Assembly (NCBI RefSeq): GCF_029024105.1
Contig: NZ_CP118963.1
Span: forward strand, 930,001 to 994,000
Source: Acinetobacter lwoffii
GTDB lineage: Bacteria; Pseudomonadota; Gammaproteobacteria; Pseudomonadales; Moraxellaceae
Reading direction: 5' to 3'
DNA length: 64,000 bases
This document shows, piece after piece, positions 9,419 through 17,610 of the stretch; positions within the stretch are counted from its first letter, which is position 1; every line of letters starts with the position of its first letter. The position numbers and the translations under genes are program-made. A model generated the notes under the pieces. It was not told the origin of the DNA. It searched no databases and was given only the letters and a program-made list of their open reading frames with translations.

Positions 9419-9559
9419 TTAGAAAATAAAAGTATGCAGGATGAATCCGCAGATCAGCATCCCCAACATGAAAAAAAGGCAGGACATCATATCAATATTA
9501 TAGCGGGAGCTAAGATGATGCTCGACCTGTTGTAATGTTTCTTCTTGCACGATTTTCAT
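9419..9559 (-). CDS. Small 46-residue single-pass membrane protein (putative)
   Basis: A short ORF read directly from the reverse strand: MKIVQEETLQQVEHHLSSRY, a linker NIDMMS, then a hydrophobic segment CLFFMLGMLICGFILHTFIF running to the stop. The shape is a soluble amphipathic N-terminus plus one C-terminal membrane helix, unlikely by chance in AT-rich spacer DNA. There is no strong ribosome binding site. It lies convergent with serC and could share its terminator. No family recognised; moderate confidence that it is real. Confidence 0.5.
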   Translation of the reverse strand: MKIVQEETLQQVEHHLSSRYNIDMMSCLFFMLGMLICGFILHTFIF

Positions 9560-9945
9560 AGATATTTATTGTCCGATCTATTTATCGTTAATACTAATTT
9601 GTTGTGAGTATTTTTATCATAAAAAATTGATTAAATAAAGTACATTTTTAATTAAAGAGCATAAATTTTCATTTTATTTAAATATCAGATTTGCACGACA
9701 TCAGATTATTTATATGAGAAATCAAATGCTTATTTTTACAAGGTTTTTAAGGTCATTTTAAATATTTAAAATGAATTCATTTGAATTTAAAAATGTGGAT
9801 AACTTGGTTTTTAATGACTTTAAATAGATTATTAAGCCAGAAAATATGTATAAAAAATAATCAAAAAATAAAATGACAAATAAGAATATAGATGGATTAA
9901 AAGAAGATACCCATCAAAATGAATATCTTCTTTATATGTTTGAAC
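9560..9945. other. AT-rich intergenic region
   Basis: Very AT-rich spacer between the small membrane ORF and the 3' end of the 310-aa gene. Apart from the hairpin at 9900-9933 I see no gene or RNA here. Confidence 0.5.
9900..9933 (-). terminator. Probable terminator of the 310-aa hypothetical gene
   Basis: Perfect 10-base inverted repeat AAAGAAGATA/TATCTTCTTT with a 14-base loop. Read leftward it ends in TTCTTTTAAT, just past the stop at 9946. The stem is AT-rich, so strength is uncertain. Confidence 0.5.
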
Positions 9946-10878
9946 TTAAGCTGCTTTTCTATAAATATTGGCCTGAATCCACAAGTTTCCACGAATATAC
10001 TGGCCAATCTGGAAGTTTTTGTACTGGTCATTCCGCGTTGCAATCCGGATCAAGGTCGCAGGCTGGCCTTCGTCATGAATCAGGGTGACATCATACAGGG
10101 TGTAGTCCTGATCCATAAATTGCATGGTAGTTTTACCGACAATATTGCCCTGAAACCAAGCTTCATCTTCCTGACCCATGGTTTCGCCGTATAGATAAGC
10201 CACCATTTTAGAAAAATCTACAGTGACAGGTTCTTTATCTTCTTCAGACTGCGGCTGCCAGGCATCAATCTGTTCCTGCAGATTATCCGGCGCTACACCA
10301 TTATTGGCAGCCAGAATATCATTCAAGGCACGGTGGTGCTTGATCGAAGCCGGATCATCAACCACCAGATGCTCATGATCTGTGACCGCTTCAAGTTCAT
10401 AGGCCCAGCCATTCAGATTCACCACATAGGACTGGTCTTTTTCATAATGTGGGTGATTGACGCTATACAGGCTATCGAAAGCGTAAATAATATTGTTAGC
10501 ACCCAGATTCAGGCGCAATACAGCTTGGGTGTTGGATTTACAGGAAATAATCCGGTCAATCGTGGCTTTCACCTGATAAGGACTGTCAAAGCACGGAAAT
10601 GCAGTTTTTACTGCTTGAGGTTTGTTGTTTTCGACGGCAATCACTTGACTCAACTGTACCGCAGCTTTGCTCGGTCCCTGAATCAGCCAGGTCTCTGCAT
10701 CCATATCACATTCTTGTGTACAAAGGCCCATCGGCATGATTGGTTCATCAAGAGCTTTGCCTAACCACTGTGGAACATCTGTGCCAGGGTTGTCGGTGAG
10801 CAAGGTCCAATGTTCGACATGACTACCGAAATTTTGATCATCAATGGTGATGATCTCTGGGCTATTCTGATTTTTCAT
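9946..10878 (-). CDS. Conserved-looking hypothetical protein, 310 aa
   Basis: A 310-residue soluble, acidic protein from the ATG at 10878; a GTG two codons upstream is the alternative. It has no signal peptide or membrane helix. The N-terminal half holds a Cys pair (CTQECDMD), then FPCFDSP and IISCKSN, so four cysteines could bind metal or form disulfides. The middle contains LNGWAYELEAVTDHEHLVVDDPAS, and the C-terminal 90 residues are beta-rich (FQGNIVGKTTMQFMDQDYTLYDVTLIH; FQIGQYIRGNLWIQANIY), like an OB or SH3-type barrel. I recognise no family. It stands alone with its own likely terminator, in the opposite direction to the genes on both sides. Confidence 0.8.
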   Translation of the reverse strand: MKNQNSPEIITIDDQNFGSHVEHWTLLTDNPGTDVPQWLGKALDEPIMPMGLCTQECDMDAETWLIQGPSKAAVQLSQVIAVENNKPQAVKTAFPCFDSPYQVKATIDRIISCKSNTQAVLRLNLGANNIIYAFDSLYSVNHPHYEKDQSYVVNLNGWAYELEAVTDHEHLVVDDPASIKHHRALNDILAANNGVAPDNLQEQIDAWQPQSEEDKEPVTVDFSKMVAYLYGETMGQEDEAWFQGNIVGKTTMQFMDQDYTLYDVTLIHDEGQPATLIRIATRNDQYKNFQIGQYIRGNLWIQANIYRKAA

Positions 10879-11113
10879 ATGCACAATTGATCTTGGATGA
10901 TGTATTTATAGTTAATCGAGGGTCATTGCGATTTTTCAAGTCAATCGAATGAATTTTAAAATTAAAATGCCAGTCAAATGAAGTCAATTTTTTTTCTCGC
11001 GTGAATCATGCCAGTTTTACCGGGCACATACTTTTTAAAATATTGATGACAGATGCAATGAAAATGGAGCGATTTAATCATCAACCTGATCACTGCAATT
11101 TGCTAGAATAACC

Positions 11114-11614
11114 ATGATTTATACCTTAATGGGAAGCCCTGTGTTGCCATTCAAACTTTGGGTCGATGCCGATGCATTGCCCCGTATGCTGCGAGATGTG
11201 ATTATTCGTGCTTCGGATCGCTATCAGCTGGAAGTCACTTTTGTTGCCAATCAGCCAGTCGGAATCACACCTTCGGTCAGAATTAATTCAATTCAGGTGA
11301 TGAGTGGGGCGGATGCGGCAGATAAAGAAATTATTCTGCGCATGAAAGAGCATGATATTGTCATGACCCAAGATATTCCCTTGGCTGCGGAAGTGATTGA
11401 AAAAGGCGGTATTGCGATTCATCCCCGTGGTGAAATTTATACTACGGCCAATGTGAAAGCGCGCTTACACCTGCGCGATTTTATGGACAGCCTACGCGGA
11501 GCTGGCGTGCAAACGGGCGGTCCGCCACCGATTTCAGAGCGGGATAAACGCGAATTTTCCAGTGCACTCGATCAGACCATCCAAAAACAAAAACGTAAAA
11601 CTTCCGCGCTTTAA
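11114..11614 (+). CDS. UPF0178 / DUF188 family protein (YaiI/YqxD-like)
   Basis: A member of the DUF188 family. The N-terminal KLWVDADALPRMLRDVI carries the conserved DADA/P motif and resembles PIN-like nuclease folds; downstream come TQDIPLA, NVKARLHLRDFMDSLR and TGGPPPISERDK, all typical. Biochemical function is not established. Start choice is open: ATG at 11114 gives 166 residues without a ribosome binding site, while GTG at 11141 follows GGGAAG and begins close to the conserved core (LPFKLWVDAD). The GTG may well be the true start. The EamA gene follows 12-21 bases downstream, so the two may be co-transcribed. Confidence 0.92.
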   Translation: MIYTLMGSPVLPFKLWVDADALPRMLRDVIIRASDRYQLEVTFVANQPVGITPSVRINSIQVMSGADAADKEIILRMKEHDIVMTQDIPLAAEVIEKGGIAIHPRGEIYTTANVKARLHLRDFMDSLRGAGVQTGGPPPISERDKREFSSALDQTIQKQKRKTSAL

Positions 11615-11635
11615 GCCTTATTCAGAGTGACTCGC

Positions 11636-12550
11636 ATGCCCACACAAACCAATATGATTGCCACCTATCTTTTATTGGTTTTTATCTGGGCGACGACACC
11701 GCTGGCTATCGTCTGGAGTGTGACGGATTTGCATCCGCTCTGGGCCCTGGCATTGCGCTTCTTTCTGGCTTTGCCTTTTGCATTTGCCTTGTTGTGGCTA
11801 TTTAAAACCCGTTTTCCCTTAGATAAATTATCCATGCACAGTTACCTGGCTGGCGCATGCAGTTTTATCGGCTCACAGATTTTCACTTATCTGGCCACGG
11901 ATTATCTGAGTTCAGGCATTATTGCCCTGATGTTCGGACTGGCGCCGATTATTACCGGTTTAATTGGCCGTTTTGTATTTCAGCTTAAGCTCTATCCTTC
12001 GCAGTGGGGTGGTATGGCGATTGCCTTGCTGGGTCTGGGCATTATCTGTGTCGGTGGCAAAGATCAGCATATTCAGCCGATTGGCATAGGCCTGATGTTG
12101 CTCAGTGTTTTTATTTACTGTGTTTCGATGTTCTGGGTGAAAAAAGTTAATGCACCTCTCGAACCTATGGCACAAGCGGCCGGTTCTATTGCTGTTTCAG
12201 CGGTCATGGCCTGTACCATGTTGCCATTTATCTGGCAATTTGCACCAACCCAGATCCCACAGGCAAAATCGCTGATTGGACTCAGTTATGCTGTAATCAT
12301 GGCTTCCCTGATTGCGATGTTCTGTTATTTTAAACTGGTGCAGAAAATCAAGGCGACCACTTTGTCATTGACCACCGTATTGACGCCGATGCTGGCCTTA
12401 TTTGTCGGGGTGATTCTGAATGATGAAAAATTATCGGGTGGGGCTGTCTTCGGTGTCGTTATCTTACTGGCTGGTTTGTTGTTATATTTTTCCAGAGAAA
12501 TTAAAGCGAGCTATAACGCTCGCCTTTCATCACCCAGCAGCACTGACTAA
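11636..12550 (+). CDS. EamA/DMT-family transporter
   Basis: A 304-residue inner-membrane protein of the drug/metabolite transporter superfamily. It is hydrophobic throughout, with about ten membrane helices arranged as two EamA repeats; the second begins near IGIGLMLLSVFIYC. The ATG at 11636 gives MPTQTNMIATYLLLVFIWATTPLAI, a normal family N-terminus; the GTG at 11627 is an alternative. The substrate cannot be told from sequence; relatives export amino acids, metabolites or drugs. It ends nine bases before the convergent PilZ-like gene. A GCGAGC/GCTCGC hairpin lies inside its last codons (12506-12523). Confidence 0.9.
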   Translation: MPTQTNMIATYLLLVFIWATTPLAIVWSVTDLHPLWALALRFFLALPFAFALLWLFKTRFPLDKLSMHSYLAGACSFIGSQIFTYLATDYLSSGIIALMFGLAPIITGLIGRFVFQLKLYPSQWGGMAIALLGLGIICVGGKDQHIQPIGIGLMLLSVFIYCVSMFWVKKVNAPLEPMAQAAGSIAVSAVMACTMLPFIWQFAPTQIPQAKSLIGLSYAVIMASLIAMFCYFKLVQKIKATTLSLTTVLTPMLALFVGVILNDEKLSGGAVFGVVILLAGLLLYFSREIKASYNARLSSPSSTD

Positions 12551-12559
12551 AGCAGTAAT

Positions 12560-13123
12560 TTAAACAAAGTGAGCCTTGACGCATTCACCCAGTTTGACAC
12601 GGTCTTGGGGATGCATGGTAATAAAATATGCACCAGTCCGATATTTGCCATTTTCTTCTTCGCGACTGTAGGCCACCTGAGCGGTTGCTGCAATATGGAA
12701 GAAATTTTCCGGATGACTCAAAGTCACGTGCAGATAGGTGCCTTCAGCGATAGGGCGCTCATTAAAGAAACTAAAACCGGTTTCTGAAAAGTTCACTTGC
12801 TCTGGCACAGGTAACATGCTTTGTACAATTGCGTCATACAAAGAACCGGTAATAAGGTTTAACTTTTGATTAAATAAGGATAAGATTCGAGCAATTTGTT
12901 GATCTTTTTCAGATAATTGTTCTAATTCGTAGTTAACCGCATGATCAAATTGATCTAGTTCTGCAAGTAGTAGAAAATAGCGGGGCAAGACGAAGTTAGG
13001 ATCGTAAGGATCATTCAAGGCAACATCATCGGAAATAATCTGATAATTAATTCGTAAGGCAGCATCGATTCGAGACATGACGCGTCTTTCCGTAAATCCG
13101 TTTGGATGCTGTACATTTTCCAT
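12560..13123 (-). CDS. PilZ-like domain protein (putative c-di-GMP effector)
   Basis: A 187-residue cytoplasmic protein. Near the N-terminus is RVMSR, matching the RxxxR half of the c-di-GMP site of PilZ domains; near residues 132-137 is NFSETG, matching [DN]xSxxG, followed by strands (GFSFFNERPIAEGTYLHVTLSHP). In canonical PilZ domains the two motifs are about 20-30 residues apart; here about 115, mostly helical, residues separate them (AELDQFDHAVNYELEQLSEKDQQIARILSLF in part). Such helical insertions occur in atypical oligomeric PilZ proteins. A strong ribosome binding site (GAGGTAA) precedes the ATG. It is divergent from lolC with only 20 bases between the starts. Fold confidence moderate; ligand binding is inference. 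Confidence 0.75.
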   Translation of the reverse strand: MENVQHPNGFTERRVMSRIDAALRINYQIISDDVALNDPYDPNFVLPRYFLLLAELDQFDHAVNYELEQLSEKDQQIARILSLFNQKLNLITGSLYDAIVQSMLPVPEQVNFSETGFSFFNERPIAEGTYLHVTLSHPENFFHIAATAQVAYSREEENGKYRTGAYFITMHPQDRVKLGECVKAHFV

Positions 13124-13143
13124 AATTTATTACCTCGGACTAG

Positions 13144-14385
13144 ATGGTTATGTTCAAACCAATCTCGCTGTATATAGGGTTGAAATATACTCGCGCACGG
13201 CGTAGTAACCACTTCATTTCTTTTATCGCGTTGGTCTCAATGATCGGCCTCACACTCGGTGTGGCAGTCCTCATTACAGTGTTGTCTGTGATGAATGGTT
13301 TTGACCGAGAGTTAAAGAATCGTGTCTTAGGAATGATACCTCAAGCGACTGTTTCCTCAACACAAATTTTAACAAATTGGCCAGAACTTGCAAAGCAAAT
13401 TGAAGGGCATGAGCATGTTCAGGGAGTCGCACCTTTTACTCAATTACAAGGCATGCTGACCGCACAGGGTCAGGTCGCCGGCATTATGGTCAGCGGGATT
13501 GAACCCGAGTATGAGAAAAAAGTTTCAATTATACAAAACCATATGGTTGAGGGCAGTATCGACAGCCTGAAAAAAGGTGAATTTGGTATTGTTTTGGGCA
13601 AGCAAATGACCGATGCCATGGGTGTGGGTTTAAATGACAATATTACTCTGGTTTTGCCAGAAGCCACCCCATCACCAGCTGGTGTCGTCCCGCGTTTCAA
13701 GCGTTTTAAAGTGGTGGGAATCTTCAGTATTGGTGCTGAAGTTGACTCGATGATGGGTTATATCGCTTTAAATGATGCCTCGACCTTGCTGCGTCTACCG
13801 GATGGTGCGCAGGGTGTGCGTATGAAGCTGGATGATATTTTCCTGGCACCACAAGTGTCTCAGGAAATTGTGCGTGATTTGCCGGGGAATTTCTATGCTT
13901 CGGACTGGACTTATACCCATGGTAATCTGTTCAGCGCGATTCAGATGGAAAAAGCCATGGTCAGCCTGCTTTTATTCCTGATCGTTCTAGTCGCGGCATT
14001 TAATATTGTGTCTTCACTGGTGATGGTGGTGACGGATAAAAAATCGGACATTGCCATTTTAAGGACTTTGGGGGCTTCACCTGCCACCATTACCAAAATC
14101 TTTATGGTGCAAGGTACCGTGATTGGGGTGATTGGAACTTGTGCAGGGGCCATCCTCGGGATTATTGCGGCAACCAGTATCAGTAGCTTTATTGGCTGGC
14201 TCAACAATACTTTAGGCCTGAATATGTTTGATGCCTATTTTATTAACTACTTACCTTCGTATCTGCGCTGGCAGGATGTCTTGGTGATTGTAGGCTTGTC
14301 ACTGGCACTCAGTTTTGTCGCGACAATTTATCCGGCTTTACGTGCAGCAAAAATTCAACCGGCAGAGGCTTTGCGTTATGAGTAA
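13144..14385 (+). CDS. lolC: Lipoprotein-releasing system permease LolC/LolE type
   Basis: A 413-residue inner-membrane subunit of the LolCDE ABC transporter, which extracts outer-membrane lipoproteins from the inner membrane and hands them to LolA. It has the family layout: an N-terminal cytoplasmic YIGLKYTRARR, a first membrane helix (about residues 25-48), a large periplasmic domain (about 50-270) and three C-terminal helices forming the FtsX domain (VAAFNIVSSLVMVVTDKKSDIAILRTLGAS). Only one such permease is present beside lolD; a LolF-type homodimer is possible, since a separate lolE is not seen in this window. ATG at 13144 or 13150 (MFKP) could be the start. The 3' end overlaps lolD by eight bases. 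Confidence 0.93.
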   Translation: MVMFKPISLYIGLKYTRARRSNHFISFIALVSMIGLTLGVAVLITVLSVMNGFDRELKNRVLGMIPQATVSSTQILTNWPELAKQIEGHEHVQGVAPFTQLQGMLTAQGQVAGIMVSGIEPEYEKKVSIIQNHMVEGSIDSLKKGEFGIVLGKQMTDAMGVGLNDNITLVLPEATPSPAGVVPRFKRFKVVGIFSIGAEVDSMMGYIALNDASTLLRLPDGAQGVRMKLDDIFLAPQVSQEIVRDLPGNFYASDWTYTHGNLFSAIQMEKAMVSLLLFLIVLVAAFNIVSSLVMVVTDKKSDIAILRTLGASPATITKIFMVQGTVIGVIGTCAGAILGIIAATSISSFIGWLNNTLGLNMFDAYFINYLPSYLRWQDVLVIVGLSLALSFVATIYPALRAAKIQPAEALRYE

Positions 14386-15061
14386 TCTGATTTTAGATGC
14401 CCAGAATATTCACAAATCCTTTACCGATGGCAAGGCCACTGTCGATGTGATTCGCGGCTTGTCGCTACAGGTAAAAGCAGGTGAGTTTGTTTCGATTGTA
14501 GGTTCAAGTGGTTCAGGCAAAAGTACCTTATTACATGTTTTGGGTGGATTGGATCGCCCGACGTCAGGTCAGGTCATGGTGAATGGCCGCCGTTTTGATA
14601 CCTTGTCTGAAGCAGAACGCGGTTATGTGCGGAATGAGCATTTGGGCTTTGTTTATCAGTTTCATCACCTGTTGCCAGAATTTACGGCACTGGAAAATGT
14701 GGCCATGCCGCTGATGTTACGCGACAACATGAAGTTTAAGGAAGCCAAACAGCAGGCCGAATATTTGCTGGAACGTGTTGGTCTTTCGCATCGTCTGACT
14801 CACAAGCCGGGTGAATTATCCGGAGGTGAGCGTCAGCGTGTAGCTTTGGCGCGTGCAGTGGTCGGTAAACCTAAACTGATGATGGCCGATGAACCGACCG
14901 GAAATCTAGACCGCAAGACTGCAGCAAAGATTTTTGAACTGCTGACCGAATTGCAACGTGAGTTCAATATGGCGATGCTGATTGTGACGCATGATGAACA
15001 GCTAGCCCATGCAGCAGATCGGATTTTACATATGCAGGATGGTCTCTGGATTGAACCATAA
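14378..15061 (+). CDS. lolD: Lipoprotein-releasing system ATP-binding protein
   Basis: ATPase of the LolCDE lipoprotein exporter, 227 residues from the ATG at 14378. All ABC motifs are visible: Walker A GSSGSGKST, Q-loop in FVYQFHHLLPEFTALENV, signature LSGGERQRV, Walker B LMMADEPTGNLD and the H-loop VTHDE. The start overlaps the lolC stop by eight bases (ATGAGTAA), indicating translational coupling. An upstream in-frame codon at 14315 lies wholly inside lolC and is not the start. A terminator follows at 15089. Confidence 0.97.
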   Translation: MSNLILDAQNIHKSFTDGKATVDVIRGLSLQVKAGEFVSIVGSSGSGKSTLLHVLGGLDRPTSGQVMVNGRRFDTLSEAERGYVRNEHLGFVYQFHHLLPEFTALENVAMPLMLRDNMKFKEAKQQAEYLLERVGLSHRLTHKPGELSGGERQRVALARAVVGKPKLMMADEPTGNLDRKTAAKIFELLTELQREFNMAMLIVTHDEQLAHAADRILHMQDGLWIEP

Positions 15062-15088
15062 ATAACGAGAATATTCGCATTTGATTGA

Positions 15089-15114
15089 AGCTCACTCCGG
15101 TGGGCTTTATTATT
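15089..15114 (+). terminator. Probable terminator after lolD
   Basis: Stem AGCTCAC/GTGGGCT (one T-G pair) with a four-base loop, followed by TTATTATT. The T tract is interrupted, so it may be leaky into comEC. Confidence 0.65.
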
Positions 15115-15147
15115 GGGCAAAATAATAACAAGATAGAATAAGATTCA

Positions 15148-17610
15148 ATGTTGCAGTGGCTATGTATTGGCTGGATTTTAGGCCTTGCGTGTATGGGGAA
15201 AAGTTTCCTGTCTGTTCAACTGAGCGGAACGGCAGTTTTGATCGTTGCGCTGTTGTGGTATCTGTGTTGCCATAAATTAAAGCTCATCTTGAATACACCA
15301 CTGAGAAGCCTGTTGATCACTGGATCAAGCCTGCTTTTGGGACTATTTTTAGGTCATGCTTATGCCAATCTGCAACTGGCTGAACGTTTATCCAAGCGAG
15401 AACACGAGGTATCTGAAAAAGAAATCGTGGTCTATATCAAAGAGCTGAATAAACTGGGCGATCAGAATATCCAGCAAGCCCTGCATGTGCTTAACCCTGA
15501 TGGCACTACAGTTAAGTGGATGGGTTTTCTGCCAGTTTCAGATCCTGTCATATCCAGTTTAGGAAATGATGTAACCAAACAGCAGACTCTTGAACTGGGA
15601 CACTATTATTTATTACAAGGCCAGATTCGACCTAACCATAGTTATGCGACACCGGGTGCTTTTGATGCAGAAAAATGGGCCTTGCAGCAAAATGTTATGG
15701 CCGGGTTTAGGATTAAACATATCCAAGAGTTGCAACCGCAACAACTCTATGCACTAGGTCATGCTAAATATCTACGTCAGCAGAAAAATTTGAATCAGCG
15801 ATTTTTGCTTTGGGTAGAACAGCAGCGACTGACCTTAAGAGAGTTTGTGGCCACACAACCAGTACAGCAGAAAGGCTTGTTACTGGCTCTATTAAGTGGT
15901 GATGAAAGTCTCTTGGATCAAGCGACGGAACAGCAATTCCAGCGTTTTGGCATGAGTCATTTACTGGCGATTTCCGGACCGCATGTCCTGATCTTTGCCT
16001 TTATCGTTTGTGGAGCGTTGCAATATCTGATTTCAAGGTACGTACCGCAGATTTATCTGAAATGGCCAAGGCAGTATTTTTTGAGTCTGCCTTTTTTGTT
16101 ATGTGTATTGCTGTATTGTGCCTTTGTCGGTTTTGAAATTCCGGCGTTACGCACTTTACTGATTTGTGTGATTGTGACTTTTACGCTGCTGCTCAGGCAA
16201 AGTATGCAGCCATTAAAACTGCTGATTTTAAGTGCTGCCTTATTGTTGCTCTTTGATCCTTTTAGCATTTTGTCGGCCGCATTCTGGCTGTCTTATGGGG
16301 CCTGTTTTGTCTTGCTGCGGATCTATCAAACCATTCAGCAGCAACCGCATCAAACAGTACAAACAGCATTACAACGACTGTATTTTGCAATAAAAGTTTT
16401 GATGGAGTCGCAGTGGAAAATCTTTCTGGCCCTGTTTCCCTTAATGATGTTGTTTTTTAAGCAGGTGGCTTGGATTACCCCGCTAAGCAACCTGGTGGCT
16501 ATCCCGTGGATTGGCCTGCTGATAGTTCCCGTAGATATTCTGGCGGCTTTATTATTTTTCATCTCTGAACCACTTTCGAGTCTGCTGTTTCAGCTCAATG
16601 ATATTTTTATTCATATGCTGCTGGCATTTCTGAATCTGCTTGATCGGCTGTTTGCGCCACAACTGATTCCGGTAGCCATGAATGTCTGGATGATTGCTCT
16701 ATGTATTTTGGGCTTGTTAATTGTCTTTTTGCCGCGTGGCTTAGTGCCCAAAAGCTGGACAGCAATTGCCTGTGTACCGCTGTGCATTCCTCAACTTAAT
16801 CAGCATGCATTTCAGCTGTCTGTTCTGGATGTCGGGCAGGGACAGGCCATCTTCATTCGTGACGGGCAACACAGCATGATGATTGACATGGGTGGTTATT
16901 ATAATGAAGAAAAATTCAGTATTGGCCGGCAAGTGATTATGCCGTTTCTATCTGTGCAAGGTGTTGGAGAACTGGATCGACTAATTTTGACTCATCTGGA
17001 TCAGGATCATAGCGGTGCTTATTTCAGCATTAAAGATCAATTAAACATCAAGCAAGTGTCATCCAATCAGATGCCTGAAACCGCTACTTCTTCAAGCTTT
17101 CAGTTTTGTTATGAAGGACAGCAATGGCAATGGTCTGAAGAGATTAACTTTAAAATTCTGGCACCTCGGCAGCAGCAGTTAAATATGCCAAACTTCAATA
17201 AAAACGACCGATCTTGTGTGATATATCTGCAAGTTAAAAATGCCGGACCGTATCAAAAATTTTTACTGATGGGGGATGCGGGTTGGGAAACTGAATATCA
17301 GTTACTCCAAAATTATCCGGAACTTAAAGTCGATGTGCTGGTACTCGGCCATCATGGCAGTCAGCACAGTTCAGCCTATCAATTTTTAGAAGTTTTGCGA
17401 CCTAAATTGGCGATTGCCTCGGCTGGGAAATTTAATCGCTATGGCCACCCGAGCCAACTGACGCAGCAACGGTTAAAAGCTCTTAATATTCCCTTATTGA
17501 CCACGGCAGAACAGGGGAGTGTACACTTCCAGCAACAAGGCTCAGAACTGGTGCTTTCTGCCGAACGACATGAATGGCGGTGGTTGTATCGTCAGCCTTT
17601 AAGTCACTGA
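15148..17610 (+). CDS. comEC: ComEC/Rec2-family DNA internalisation channel
   Basis: An 820-residue inner-membrane channel that brings single-stranded DNA into the cytoplasm during natural transformation. It has two N-terminal membrane helices, an OB-like periplasmic DUF4131 region (about residues 85-190), the Competence domain block of membrane helices (about 235-540, with GDESLLDQATEQQFQRFGMSHLLAISGPH), and a C-terminal metallo-beta-lactamase-like domain (about 555-800: LDVGQGQAIFI, THLDQDHSG, GHHGSQHSS, SAGKFNRYGHP). The gene is full-length and intact, which fits a transformable Acinetobacter. Its last 12 bases overlap the end of the convergent acyltransferase gene. Confidence 0.96.
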   Translation: MLQWLCIGWILGLACMGKSFLSVQLSGTAVLIVALLWYLCCHKLKLILNTPLRSLLITGSSLLLGLFLGHAYANLQLAERLSKREHEVSEKEIVVYIKELNKLGDQNIQQALHVLNPDGTTVKWMGFLPVSDPVISSLGNDVTKQQTLELGHYYLLQGQIRPNHSYATPGAFDAEKWALQQNVMAGFRIKHIQELQPQQLYALGHAKYLRQQKNLNQRFLLWVEQQRLTLREFVATQPVQQKGLLLALLSGDESLLDQATEQQFQRFGMSHLLAISGPHVLIFAFIVCGALQYLISRYVPQIYLKWPRQYFLSLPFLLCVLLYCAFVGFEIPALRTLLICVIVTFTLLLRQSMQPLKLLILSAALLLLFDPFSILSAAFWLSYGACFVLLRIYQTIQQQPHQTVQTALQRLYFAIKVLMESQWKIFLALFPLMMLFFKQVAWITPLSNLVAIPWIGLLIVPVDILAALLFFISEPLSSLLFQLNDIFIHMLLAFLNLLDRLFAPQLIPVAMNVWMIALCILGLLIVFLPRGLVPKSWTAIACVPLCIPQLNQHAFQLSVLDVGQGQAIFIRDGQHSMMIDMGGYYNEEKFSIGRQVIMPFLSVQGVGELDRLILTHLDQDHSGAYFSIKDQLNIKQVSSNQMPETATSSSFQFCYEGQQWQWSEEINFKILAPRQQQLNMPNFNKNDRSCVIYLQVKNAGPYQKFLLMGDAGWETEYQLLQNYPELKVDVLVLGHHGSQHSSAYQFLEVLRPKLAIASAGKFNRYGHPSQLTQQRLKALNIPLLTTAEQGSVHFQQQGSELVLSAERHEWRWLYRQPLSH

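Noticed and set aside
10333..10764. 143-codon ORF opposite the 310-aa gene
   Set aside because: Shadow frame; the leftward gene has a better composition, ATG start and terminator.
12506..12523. GCGAGC/GCTCGC hairpin at the end of the EamA gene
   Set aside because: Lies within coding sequence, followed only by CTTT; not called as a terminator.
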